Source of the DNA: Billgrantia aerodenitrificans
GTDB taxonomy: Bacteria; Pseudomonadota; Gammaproteobacteria; Pseudomonadales; Halomonadaceae
Reading direction: 5' to 3'
NCBI RefSeq assembly: GCF_021404405.1
Contig: NZ_JABFTV010000011.1
Location: forward strand, 1 to 64,000
DNA length: 64,000 nt
The notes under the pieces are model-generated. The model searched no databases, was not told where the DNA came from, and saw nothing but the letters and a program-made list of their open reading frames with translations. This document shows, one piece after another, positions 8,831 through 17,081 of this stretch. The number at the start of each line of letters is the position of its first letter. Within the stretch, counting starts at the first letter, position 1. The translations under genes and the position numbers were made by a program.

Positions 8831-9586
8831 TCATCTCAACCAGATCACGCTGGCCATGCGTCCGGTCTTGCCGTTGTCGCGGCGGTAGGAGTAGAAGCGG
8901 GATTCGCAGGCGGTGCAGAAGTGACCCCCGCTGATATGGGCGACTCCCAGCCGCTCCAGGCGCAGACGGGCGAGCTTGTAGAGATCGGCCATGTAGTGAC
9001 CCAGGCGATAGGGGCTGGGGTCGAACGCCGCCGCCGCTTCGGGATGGATGCCGACGAACGCCCGCTGCACCTCGGGACCGACTTCGAACTGGGCATTGGA
9101 GATCGCCGGCCCCAGCCAGACCATGATCTCTTCCGAGGGCACGCCGAGCGCAGCCACCGCCGCCTCGAGCACGCCGCCGGCCAGGCCGCGCCAGCCGGCA
9201 TGGGCCACCCCCACCCGGGTTCCCGTGCGGTCGCAGAAGAACACCGGCAGACAATCGGCGGTGAGCACCACGCAGGCGTGGCCGCGGTCGAAGGCCACCG
9301 AGGCATCCGCCTCGGGTACGCTGTCGGTATAGCTCGACTGCACCCGGGCACCATGCACCTGCCGAAGCCACAGCAGCGGCCGCTCGTCGTCGATCTCATC
9401 GGCCAGCAAACGGCGGCACAGCGCCACGTGAGCCGGATTGTCGCCCACCTGATCGGCCGGATTGAAACAGGCGAACTCCCCCTGGCTGGGGCCGCTCTCG
9501 CGGGTAGTGACGAACGCGCCGACATTGGCCGGCGCCGGCCAGTCGGGTTCGATCAGGGTCGGTTGCAGGTGGGGGGCATCGCTCAT
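8831..9586 (-). CDS. pgeF: Peptidoglycan editing factor PgeF (YfiH/LACC1 family)
   Basis: Cytoplasmic Cu-oxidase_4 family protein of 251 residues. E. coli YfiH/PgeF prevents misincorporation of serine into the peptidoglycan stem peptide, and relatives act as purine nucleoside phosphorylases. The characteristic HAGWRG motif near residue 128 and the C-terminal CxxC-type segment followed by FYSYRRD and TGR are present. These carry the His/Cys metal-site residues. GAGGAG precedes the ATG. It starts 9 nt after rluD, so the two are co-transcribed. The order rluD-pgeF-clpB is the same as in enterobacteria. Confidence 0.92.
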   Translation of the reverse strand: MSDAPHLQPTLIEPDWPAPANVGAFVTTRESGPSQGEFACFNPADQVGDNPAHVALCRRLLADEIDDERPLLWLRQVHGARVQSSYTDSVPEADASVAFDRGHACVVLTADCLPVFFCDRTGTRVGVAHAGWRGLAGGVLEAAVAALGVPSEEIMVWLGPAISNAQFEVGPEVQRAFVGIHPEAAAAFDPSPYRLGHYMADLYKLARLRLERLGVAHISGGHFCTACESRFYSYRRDNGKTGRMASVIWLR

Positions 9587-9595
9587 CCAGGCTCC

Positions 9596-10555
9596 TCAGC
9601 GCATGACCTCGTGGTCGTCACGCAGATAATCGATCAACAGCAGCAGATCGTCGGGCAGCGGCGCCCGAAACTCCACCGTCTCGCCGCTGGCAGGGTGCAG
9701 AAAAGCCAGCTTGCGGGCATGCAGTGCCTGCCGGGGAAACTCCCGCAGCAGCGTCTTGAGCTCCTCGCTGGCTGCGGCCGGCAGCTTGAGGCGTCCACCG
9801 TATACCGGATCGCCCACCAGCGGGAAGCGCCGATGGGCCAGGTGCACGCGGATCTGGTGGGTGCGACCGGTCTCGAGCCGGCAGCGCACGTGGGTATGGG
9901 TGCGGAAACGCTCGACCACCCGATAGTGGGTCACCGCCGGCTTGCCGCTGGGGTGGACCGCCTGGCGCTTGCGATCCTTGGGGTGGCGGCCAATGGGAGC
10001 ATCCACGGTGCCGCCGGAGGTCATCACGCCGACGCAGACCGCATCGTACTCGCGTGACATGGTGCGGGCCTGCAGTTGCTCCACCAGGGCGGTCTGGGCC
10101 GCCAGCGTCTTGGCCACCACCATCAAGCCGGTGGTGTCCTTGTCCAGCCGGTGCACGATACCGGCACGCGGCACGGCGGCGAGACCGGGGCAGTGATGCA
10201 GCAGGGCATTGAGCAGGGTGCCATCGGGATTTCCGGCGGCTGGGTGAACTACCAGGCCGGCCGGCTTGTCGATGATCAGCACCTCATCGTCCTCGTGGAC
10301 GATGTCGAGAGGGATGTCCTCGGCCTCGAAGCGAGTCTCCTCCTCGAGCGTGGCCACCAGCTCGAGCCACTCGCCGCCGGCCATCTTGTCCTTGGGCTTG
10401 CCCGGTCGGCCGTCCACGGTGAGTGCGCCCGCCTTGATCCAGCCCTTGAGCCGCTCGCGGGAATGGTCGGCAAAGAGTTCGGCGGCGGCCTGGTCGAGAC
10501 GGCTGCCGGCCAGGGAGATGGGCACACGCTGCTGGGCTTCCACGGTCTGGGGCAT
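9596..10555 (-). CDS. rluD: 23S rRNA pseudouridine synthase RluD
   Basis: Makes pseudouridines 1911, 1915 and 1917 in helix 69 of 23S rRNA, needed for ribosome assembly and accurate termination. The protein is 319 residues with an N-terminal S4 RNA-binding domain (about 15-75) and a RluA-type catalytic domain. The catalytic motif HRLDKDTTG (near residue 135) contains the essential aspartate. First gene of the rluD-pgeF operon and divergent from bamD, a synteny that separates RluD from the related RluA and RluC. Confidence 0.95.
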   Translation of the reverse strand: MPQTVEAQQRVPISLAGSRLDQAAAELFADHSRERLKGWIKAGALTVDGRPGKPKDKMAGGEWLELVATLEEETRFEAEDIPLDIVHEDDEVLIIDKPAGLVVHPAAGNPDGTLLNALLHHCPGLAAVPRAGIVHRLDKDTTGLMVVAKTLAAQTALVEQLQARTMSREYDAVCVGVMTSGGTVDAPIGRHPKDRKRQAVHPSGKPAVTHYRVVERFRTHTHVRCRLETGRTHQIRVHLAHRRFPLVGDPVYGGRLKLPAAASEELKTLLREFPRQALHARKLAFLHPASGETVEFRAPLPDDLLLLIDYLRDDHEVMR

Positions 10556-10608
10556 GATGGACTGTCGTTGGAGAGCATCCTCGGACTGCGTTTTGGCGCG
10601 AGGTGCTT

Positions 10609-10614
10609 TATAGT
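10609..10614 (+). promoter_or_regulatory. Possible -10 box of bamD
   Basis: TATAGT lies 60 nt upstream of the bamD start in the rluD-bamD divergent gap. No convincing -35 hexamer is seen at 16-18 nt, so this is a weak call. Confidence 0.3.
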
Positions 10615-10673
10615 GGACGGGTTATGGCCAATTCTACCATGGCCGACACGAGTTGTTAGATACGAGGATCACG

Positions 10674-11495
10674 ATGCGCGTTTCCCCCATCGCCACACGC
10701 CTTGTCGCCCTGCTTCTGGCCGCCGCCCTGATCACGGGCTGTGCCGGCAGGTCTGGCACGGAAGAACAAGACGAATTCGAAGGCGTCGCCGAACAGCAGC
10801 TCTACGACGAGGCGCGCGACGCGCTCGAAGGCGGCCGCTACACCACCGCTATTACGCGCCTCGAGGCCATCGATACGCGCTATCCCTTCGGGCGTCATGC
10901 CGAACAGGCTCAGCTCGAGTTGATCTACGCCTACTACCAGACCCAGGACTGGGAAGCCGCCCGCGCCGCAGCCAGCCGCTTCATCCGCCTGCACCCCACT
11001 CATCCGCAGGCCGACTATGCGCTCTACATGCGCGGGCTGTCTTCCTGGCAGGCGGGTCGCTTCAGCCTCGAGCGCCTGCGCCTGATCGACATCTCCAAGC
11101 GTGACCTGGGCGCCTCTCGCGACGCCTACTCCGACTTCCGCGAGCTGGTATCGCGCTACCCGGCCAGCGAATACGCTCCCGACGCCGAGCAGCGCATCGT
11201 CTACCTGCGCAACGTGCTGGCCCGTCACGAGCTGCACGTGGCCGACTTCTACCTGCGCAAGGGCGCCTATCTGGCCGCCGTGGAGCGCGGCCGCTGGGTC
11301 GTCGAGAACTACCCGGAAGCCGAGGCCACCCGCGATGCGCTGGCCGTGATGGTCGAGGGCTACCTGGGGCTCGACATGCGCGACCGTGCCCGCGAAGTGC
11401 TGCAGGTGCTGATCGAGAACGATCCCGGCAACGAGCGCCTGCGGGGTCGCACTTTCCAGCCGCAGCACGTGCGCGCCCAGTCGCTCTCCGCCTGA
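10674..11495 (+). CDS. bamD: Outer membrane assembly lipoprotein BamD
   Basis: Essential lipoprotein of the BAM complex, which folds beta-barrel proteins into the outer membrane. The ATG at 10674 (GAGG upstream) gives a 273-residue precursor with a signal peptide ending in the lipobox L-I-T-G-C (Cys23). The mature part is built of TPR-like helical repeats (about 45-250), including the family segment Y-PFG-AEQAQLELIYAYY. A longer frame starting at a TTG is not needed. Divergent from rluD, as in most gammaproteobacteria. Confidence 0.95.
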   Translation: MRVSPIATRLVALLLAAALITGCAGRSGTEEQDEFEGVAEQQLYDEARDALEGGRYTTAITRLEAIDTRYPFGRHAEQAQLELIYAYYQTQDWEAARAAASRFIRLHPTHPQADYALYMRGLSSWQAGRFSLERLRLIDISKRDLGASRDAYSDFRELVSRYPASEYAPDAEQRIVYLRNVLARHELHVADFYLRKGAYLAAVERGRWVVENYPEAEATRDALAVMVEGYLGLDMRDRAREVLQVLIENDPGNERLRGRTFQPQHVRAQSLSA

Positions 11496-11518
11496 GCCCG
11501 TCAGCCCCGGCTGGAAAC

Positions 11519-11550
11519 CAAGAACCCGCGAGCTTGCTCTCGGGTTCTTG
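11519..11550. terminator. Bidirectional terminator between bamD and nadE
   Basis: A 10-bp perfect outer stem (11519-11528 with 11541-11550) plus three inner pairs after a mismatch sits in the 75-nt gap between two convergent genes. T-runs are short on both sides. Confidence 0.7.
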
Positions 11551-11570
11551 CGTTGGGCGCTCCGGCTCGG

Positions 11571-13202
11571 TCAGTCGCCGGGCTGCCAGCCGTTGACGAT
11601 GGGATAGCGGCGGTCGCGTCCGAAGCCGCGCGGGGTCACCCGTACGCCAACCGGCGCCTGCCTCCGCTTGTACTCGTTGCGATCGACCAGCTTGACCACC
11701 TGGTAGACGTCATCGCGCTCGAAGCCGGCCTCGATGATCGCTTCGGCGCTCATGTCGCCCTCGATGTAGCGCATGAGAATGGCATCCAGCGTATCGTAGT
11801 CGGGCAGCGAGTCGGTGTCCTGCTGCCCCGGCGCCAGCTCGGCCGAGGGCGGCCTGGTGATCACCCGCTCGGGAATTGCCGGCTCCTGCTCGTTGCGCCA
11901 GCGGGCCAGACGATAGACCCAGGTCTTGTAGACGTCCTTGAGCGCATTGTAGCCACCCACCATGTCGCCGTAGAGCGTGGCGTAGCCCACCGCCATCTCG
12001 CTCTTGTTGCCGGTGGTCAGCACCATCAGGCCCTTCTTGTTGGAGATCGCCATCAGCAGCACGCCGCGACAGCGCGACTGCAGGTTCTCCTCGGTGGTAT
12101 CGCGCTCGGTGCCGGCGAAGGTGTCGGCCAGGGTGGCCATGAAGGCGTCGACCATCGGCTCGATGGGCAGCACCTCGTAGTGCACACCGAGCAGCCGGGC
12201 CTGCTCGGCCGCATCCTCCTGGGACATGTCGGCGGTATAGCGGTAGGGCATCATCACCGCATGCACCCGCTGCGGCCCCAGCGCATCCACGGCGATGGCC
12301 AGGGTGAGGGCCGAGTCGATGCCGCCGGAAAGCCCCAGCACCACGCCTTCGAAGCCGCTCTTGTTGACGTAGTCGCGCACGCCGCTGACCAGCGCACAGT
12401 AGAGACTCTCCTCGGGCTCCTCGAGGGATTCGATCTCGCCCTCCACCGGTGCCCAGACGCCATTCTCCTGCACGAACTGCACCGGCATCAGCCCCGCCTG
12501 CCAGTAGGGTGCCACGACCCGCACCTGGCCACCGGCATCGACGCAGGCCGAGCCGCCGTCGAACACCAGCTCGTCCTGACCGCCGATGGTGTTGACGTAG
12601 ACCAGTGGCAGCGACACCTCGGCGGCTCGCTGCTCGAGCAGGCGCAGGCGTTCGGCCGGCTTGTCCTGGTGATAGGGTGAGGCATTCAGCGTGACGACGA
12701 TGTCGGCGCCGGCATCGCGTACGGCACGCACCGGCGCGCCGTCCCACAGATCCTCGCAGATCAGCACGCCGAGCTTGGCTCCCTTGTGTTCCAGGACCAG
12801 ACTCTGCTCTCCGGTGGCGAAATAGCGCCGCTCATCGAAGACCTGATAGTTGGGCAGCACCTGCTTGGCGTATTCGCCGATCCACTCACCGTTGTAGAGC
12901 AGCCCGGCCAGGTTGTAGCCGAGCCCTTCGCGGCGGCCGGGATAGCCGATGATCACCAGCACGTCGCGGGACATCTTGGCCGCCATGCGCGAGCGCGCCT
13001 CACGCAGGCGGGTCTCCATGGAAGGACGCAGCAGCAGATCCTCGGGCGGATAACCGCTCAGGAACAGCTCGGGGAACACCACGATGTCGGCACCGTGTTC
13101 GATGCGTGCCTCGCGCACGGCCTCGATGGCACGCTCGGCGTTGCCGGGAATGTCACCCACCAGCGGGTCCAGCTGCGCCATCACCAGCGTCAAGTCTTGC
13201 AT
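11571..13202 (-). CDS. nadE: Glutamine-dependent NAD+ synthase
   Basis: Final step of NAD synthesis: ATP-driven amidation of nicotinic acid adenine dinucleotide with ammonia released from glutamine. The 543-residue protein has an N-terminal nitrilase-type amidase domain (residues 1-270) with the Glu/Lys/Cys triad visible at FPELFLSG, KQVLPNY and LICEDLW. The C-terminal synthetase domain has the pyrophosphatase P-loop SGGIDSALT near residue 296. It is the two-domain enzyme, longer than the ammonia-only NadE of E. coli. The ATG at 13202 has only a weak ribosome site. Convergent with bamD. Confidence 0.95.
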   Translation of the reverse strand: MQDLTLVMAQLDPLVGDIPGNAERAIEAVREARIEHGADIVVFPELFLSGYPPEDLLLRPSMETRLREARSRMAAKMSRDVLVIIGYPGRREGLGYNLAGLLYNGEWIGEYAKQVLPNYQVFDERRYFATGEQSLVLEHKGAKLGVLICEDLWDGAPVRAVRDAGADIVVTLNASPYHQDKPAERLRLLEQRAAEVSLPLVYVNTIGGQDELVFDGGSACVDAGGQVRVVAPYWQAGLMPVQFVQENGVWAPVEGEIESLEEPEESLYCALVSGVRDYVNKSGFEGVVLGLSGGIDSALTLAIAVDALGPQRVHAVMMPYRYTADMSQEDAAEQARLLGVHYEVLPIEPMVDAFMATLADTFAGTERDTTEENLQSRCRGVLLMAISNKKGLMVLTTGNKSEMAVGYATLYGDMVGGYNALKDVYKTWVYRLARWRNEQEPAIPERVITRPPSAELAPGQQDTDSLPDYDTLDAILMRYIEGDMSAEAIIEAGFERDDVYQVVKLVDRNEYKRRQAPVGVRVTPRGFGRDRRYPIVNGWQPGD

Positions 13203-13297
13203 GGGCGTAGGAATCTCTTGAGAATCGATGTCATGACATTGTCCCGCAAGGGCGTCCGGCTGGCAAAGCCGCCAACCCAGAAGGGAGCCAGAAAAGG

Positions 13298-13561
13298 ATG
13301 AACCTATTGCTCATTCGCCTGATCATCTTCGCCGTGCTGTTCTTCGCCGGCCTCAAACTCTATCGCATGTACCGCGAGTGGAAGCTCGACCGCGAAGGGC
13401 AATTGGAGGATGCATCGCACCAGGAAGGCAATCAGATGGTGCGCTGCAGCTGGTGCCAGGTGCACGTGCCGGAGAGCGAGGCGCTGCGCGAGCAGGGCGA
13501 ATGGTTCTGCAGCAGCGCTCATCGCGACCGTTACCTGCAGGAACAGCGCCCCGAGGAGTAA
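13298..13561 (+). CDS. Small membrane-anchored PP0621-family protein
   Basis: An 87-residue protein with one N-terminal transmembrane helix (residues 3-21), a charged linker, and a C-terminal mini zinc-ribbon-like part holding paired cysteines in C-x2-C (CSWC) and a second Cys-x3-H (CSSAH). This arrangement recalls the PP0621-family proteins often found near nadE and type IV pilin genes in pseudomonads and halomonads. The two Cys-rich halves could bind one metal ion. Function is unknown. Confidence 0.75.
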   Translation: MNLLLIRLIIFAVLFFAGLKLYRMYREWKLDREGQLEDASHQEGNQMVRCSWCQVHVPESEALREQGEWFCSSAHRDRYLQEQRPEE

Positions 13562-13676
13562 GCTGTCAGGCCATAGCGGCAATCGCCTACAGTTTCCATC
13601 GGCGATGACTGATAGACGCTCTGCCCAGCTCGACTAGAGTGGATGCCTCATTGAGGAGACCACCCTGGAGAGCGCC

Positions 13677-14204
13677 ATGGATGCGGCTCACGCCCCGGTT
13701 TTCACCGCCCCACGCCAACGTGGCCTGACCCTGATCGAACTGCTGGTCGTCATCGTCGTGGCCGGTATCCTGATGGGCTGGGCGGTGCCCGGCCTGCAGG
13801 CGATGAACGCCCGCCAGGAAGTGGTCGCCGAAGCGCACCGTCTGCGCATGGCGCTCTCGCTGGCACGCAACAGCGCCATTACCCGACGCAGCACGGTCAT
13901 CGTCTGCCCCAGCCCGGACCGGCAGCGCTGCCACATGGACGACTGGAGCGCCCCGCTGGTCATCGTGCTCGGCCCGCTGTCGGGTGAAGACTTCGCCCCG
14001 GATGCCCTGCTCAGGGTGCTGGAGGCCGGCCGCGGCGTCAGCGTCAGCTATCGTCAGGATGGCAAGCCGGTGCGCTTCACTCAGTTGGGCCGGTCGTCGG
14101 GGCACAACGGCACCTTCCACATCTGCGGTCGGCATGGGCAGGGCGCCGAGCTGGTACTGAGCAATTTCGGTAGAGTGCGCGCAGGCAACGCCATCGATTG
14201 CTGA
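13677..14204 (+). CDS. FimT/GspH-type pseudopilin
   Basis: Minor pilin-like protein of 175 residues. A short basic leader ends in R-Q-R-G (Gly16), after which the mature protein starts L-T-L-I-E, so the conserved Glu5 of the mature pilin is present. A hydrophobic helix to about residue 38 follows, then a GspH globular domain with three later cysteines. Such FimT-like pseudopilins are processed by PilD and take part in type IV pilus priming or DNA uptake. It stands alone, with no other pil gene in the window. GGAG lies upstream of the ATG. Confidence 0.85.
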   Translation: MDAAHAPVFTAPRQRGLTLIELLVVIVVAGILMGWAVPGLQAMNARQEVVAEAHRLRMALSLARNSAITRRSTVIVCPSPDRQRCHMDDWSAPLVIVLGPLSGEDFAPDALLRVLEAGRGVSVSYRQDGKPVRFTQLGRSSGHNGTFHICGRHGQGAELVLSNFGRVRAGNAIDC

Positions 14205-14229
14205 CCCCGCACATCTGACGAGCAGAGAG

Positions 14230-14436
14230 ATGCGTCAAGCCATCGTAGGTTACCACCGGGACGACGAAGGACACTGGGTCGCGGAGCTGGCATGTGGCCA
14301 CAACCAGCACGTGCGCCATCAGCCGCCCTGGATAGAGCGCCCCTGGGTCACGACCGAGGCCGGGCGGCGTACACGCCTAGGCCTCGAACTCGAATGCCAG
14401 AAATGCGAGCGGGGCGAGCCGCGGGACAATCCATGA
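14230..14436 (+). CDS. DUF3565 family protein
   Basis: A 68-residue soluble protein with the DUF3565 layout: Y-H-x-D-x-x-G-H-W-V-A-x-L-x-C-G-H near the start and C-x2-C (CQKC) near the end. The conserved Cys/His residues suggest a small metal-binding fold. The biological role is not known. It starts 25 nt after the pseudopilin stop codon, probably on the same transcript. Confidence 0.8.
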   Translation: MRQAIVGYHRDDEGHWVAELACGHNQHVRHQPPWIERPWVTTEAGRRTRLGLELECQKCERGEPRDNP

Positions 14437-14475
14437 CCCGGCCCCGCCCCATGACACTGCTCCTCTTAGAGCCCG

Positions 14476-14655
14476 CTACCCCTTGGGTCCCATCAGCAGC
14501 CAGATGATCAGCCCCACCAGCGGGAACAACAGCAATACGATGATCCACAACAGCTTGGCAATGGGGCCGGCCGGGCTCTTGGCCACCTTGACGATGGCCC
14601 AGACCAGGATGATCAGCCAGATCAGACCCAAAAGGCCGCCTACTTCGATTCCCAT
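14476..14655 (-). CDS. PLDc_N domain membrane peptide
   Basis: A 59-residue protein made of two hydrophobic helices (about 5-24 and 34-54) joined by a short basic loop, ending G-P-K-G. This is the stand-alone form of the cardiolipin-synthase N-terminal domain (PLDc_N). The ATG at 14655 has AAGGAG eight bases upstream; an upstream in-frame ATG at 14691 lacks one. Function unknown. No phospholipase D catalytic domain is present. Confidence 0.8.
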   Translation of the reverse strand: MGIEVGGLLGLIWLIILVWAIVKVAKSPAGPIAKLLWIIVLLLFPLVGLIIWLLMGPKG

Positions 14656-14759
14656 CAGACATCTCCTTGTCCAGCGGTCGGTGTTGTTCAAGAAGTAGCA
14701 CGCAGCTGTAAAGGTAACAATCCGAAACTGTTACGCCAGGTAATATCAGGTAACTCATC

Positions 14760-17081
14760 TCAGCCGAGCTGCCACCAGTCGGGGAATAGCCGGCGCACCT
14801 CCGCGCGCTGAAAGCGATCGTCCATCAGCACCAGCGTGCCGCGGTCCTCGGGGCTGCGAATCACCCGACCGGCGGCCTGAATCACCTTGATTAGCCCCGG
14901 TATGCGATAGGCGTAGGCATCGCCGCTGCCGAACCGCGCCTCCAGCCTGGCCTTGAGGGTCTCGTTGAAGGGATCGAACGGCGGCAGGCCGAGGGTGGCG
15001 ATGAAAGCCCCGATCAGCCGCTCGCCGGGCAGGTCGATACCCTCGCCGAAGGCCCCGCCCAGCACCGCGAAGCCGATGCCCTGCCCGCCCGCACGAAAGC
15101 GGGCCAGGAAGGCGTCGCGCTCGTCTTCGCGCATGCCGCGGGTCTGACACCAATGAGGCAGTTCGGGGTGGAGCCGCGCCAGTCGCTCCGCCGCCGCCGC
15201 CATGTAGGCGAAGCTGCTGAAGAAGGCCAGGTAGAGCCCCGGCTGCCTGCGGTACTGCCCGGCCAGCTCGGCGACGATGGGCTCGAGCGAGGCCTCGCGG
15301 TCGCGCAGACGGGTCGAGATACCGCCCGGGATGCGCACTTCGAGCTGATCGCTGCGAAACGGCGAGGCCACCGACTGCCACACACAGTCGTCCGGCAGCC
15401 CGAGCAGGTCGCGATGGTAGTGGGCCGGCGACAGCGTGGCCGAAAACAGCACGCAGCTGTGTGCCTGGGCGAAACGCGGGGCCAGGAAGTCGGCCGGTAT
15501 CAGGTTGCGCAGCCCCAGCACCGCGCGCCCGCGGCCATGGCGTGAGAGGTCGCACAGCGAGTGTTCGCCGAACGACTCGGCCAGACGGCCGAAGCCGAGG
15601 GCATCGAACAGCCGCTCCTGCAGCACCGGGTCGGCGCCGCCGGGATGCTCGGCCAGATAGTCGCCGATCGCCGTCGCCACCTGCTGCAGCGCGCCGACCA
15701 GGCGGCCGGGCAGGTCATCGAGTACTTGGTAGGCGGGGCGGCCCCGCTGCCCTTCGTCGGCGCCGCCCTGCTCGCGCACTAGCGCCTGCCACTGGCGCAT
15801 CAGCCGGCCGAGGGGCTTCACCAGGGGCGCAGGGGCACTGCGGTGCAGCGTCGCGAAAGCGTGCTGATCCAGCTCCCCGCTGTACATGCCCCGGGCCCGC
15901 TCCACCAGGTTGTGGGCTTCGTCCACCAGCAGCGCCAGGCGCCAGCCGTTGGCCTGGGCCAGACCGTGCAGCAGCGCCGAGACATCGAAGTAGTGGTTGA
16001 CGTCGCCCACGCAGACGTCGCTCCAGCGCGCCAGCTCCTGGCCCAGGTAGTAGGGGCAGACGTCATGCTCGAGGGCCACCTCGCGCAGCGCTTCGCGGTC
16101 GAGCCAGCCACGCTCGGCTGCGGCCTGGCGCGCGGCGGGCAGCTTGTCGTAGAAGCCGGCGGCCAGCGGACAGGCATCGCCGTGGCACGCCTTGTCCGGG
16201 TGTTCGCAGGCCTTGCTGCGCGCCGTCAGCTCCAGCACCCGCAGCGGCAGGCGCCCCTCCCCGTCCTCACCGCAGTCGCTGGCCGCCCCCAGTCGCGCCA
16301 GCGCCTCCAGCGCCAGACGCCGTCCCGGGGTCTTCATGGTCAGGAAGGCAAGCCGGTCGATCCGCCGGCGCGGCATCGCCTTCAGGGTCGGGAACAGCGT
16401 GGCCACGGTCTTGCCGATGCCGGTAGGCGCCTGAGCCAGCAGGCAGCGTCCGGTGGCCGCCGCCTTGTAGACGCTCTCGGCCAGCTCGCGCTGCCCGGGA
16501 CGAAACTCGGCGTGGGGAAAGCTCAGCCCGGCCAGGGCGGTATCGCGGGCCTGGCGATGGCCTGCCTCCTGCTCGGCCCAGCTCAGGAAGCGCTCGCACT
16601 GGGCCTCGAAGAAGGCGCTGAGCTCGGTGGCGCTGGCCTTCTCGGTCAGCAGGGTCTCGCGCTCGCTGCCGATATCGAAATAGACCAGCGCCAGGGTCAG
16701 CGAAGCGAGCCCCCGCTCGGCGCACAGCAGCGCCCCGTAGACCTTGACCTGGGCCCAGTGCAGGGTCCGCTGATTGGCGGGCATGCGCGAGAGGTCGCCG
16801 CGATGGGTCTTGATCTCCTCGAGGCGGTTCAGCGCCGGGTCGAAGCCGTCGGCCCGACCGCTGACCGCAAGGCCGCGGTAATGCCCGCTCAGGGCCAGCT
16901 CGCGCTCGTAACGCTCGCCGCGACGCCCCGCCACCAGGGCGTGGCCGGCGATGCCTTCGCGAGCGCTGGGCGAAGGAGTGAAGCGGAGGTCGAGATCGCC
17001 CTCGCGGGCGGTGAAGTCGCACAGCGCCCGCACCGCCACGCGATAGAGCGGCGCTTCACCGCTCGTCGCGGCAGCGCTCAT
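14760..17081 (-). CDS. Rad3/DinG-type Fe-S helicase with N-terminal PD-(D/E)XK nuclease-like domain
   Basis: A 773-residue superfamily 2 DNA helicase. Residues 60-120 show a PD-(D/E)XK pattern (D78, then E89-x-K91, followed by a Q-x3-Y-G helix) like the AddB/Cas4 nucleases. The helicase core has Walker A APTGIGKT (218-225) and DEAH (387-390). Four cysteines near 292, 299, 304 and 342 sit where XPD/DinG helicases bind a 4Fe-4S cluster. The open frame extends upstream, but the ATG at 17081 overlaps the FAN1 stop codon by four bases (ATGA), which fixes the start. Coupling to FAN1 suggests joint action in crosslink or fork repair. Confidence 0.88.
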   Translation of the reverse strand: MSAAATSGEAPLYRVAVRALCDFTAREGDLDLRFTPSPSAREGIAGHALVAGRRGERYERELALSGHYRGLAVSGRADGFDPALNRLEEIKTHRGDLSRMPANQRTLHWAQVKVYGALLCAERGLASLTLALVYFDIGSERETLLTEKASATELSAFFEAQCERFLSWAEQEAGHRQARDTALAGLSFPHAEFRPGQRELAESVYKAAATGRCLLAQAPTGIGKTVATLFPTLKAMPRRRIDRLAFLTMKTPGRRLALEALARLGAASDCGEDGEGRLPLRVLELTARSKACEHPDKACHGDACPLAAGFYDKLPAARQAAAERGWLDREALREVALEHDVCPYYLGQELARWSDVCVGDVNHYFDVSALLHGLAQANGWRLALLVDEAHNLVERARGMYSGELDQHAFATLHRSAPAPLVKPLGRLMRQWQALVREQGGADEGQRGRPAYQVLDDLPGRLVGALQQVATAIGDYLAEHPGGADPVLQERLFDALGFGRLAESFGEHSLCDLSRHGRGRAVLGLRNLIPADFLAPRFAQAHSCVLFSATLSPAHYHRDLLGLPDDCVWQSVASPFRSDQLEVRIPGGISTRLRDREASLEPIVAELAGQYRRQPGLYLAFFSSFAYMAAAAERLARLHPELPHWCQTRGMREDERDAFLARFRAGGQGIGFAVLGGAFGEGIDLPGERLIGAFIATLGLPPFDPFNETLKARLEARFGSGDAYAYRIPGLIKVIQAAGRVIRSPEDRGTLVLMDDRFQRAEVRRLFPDWWQLG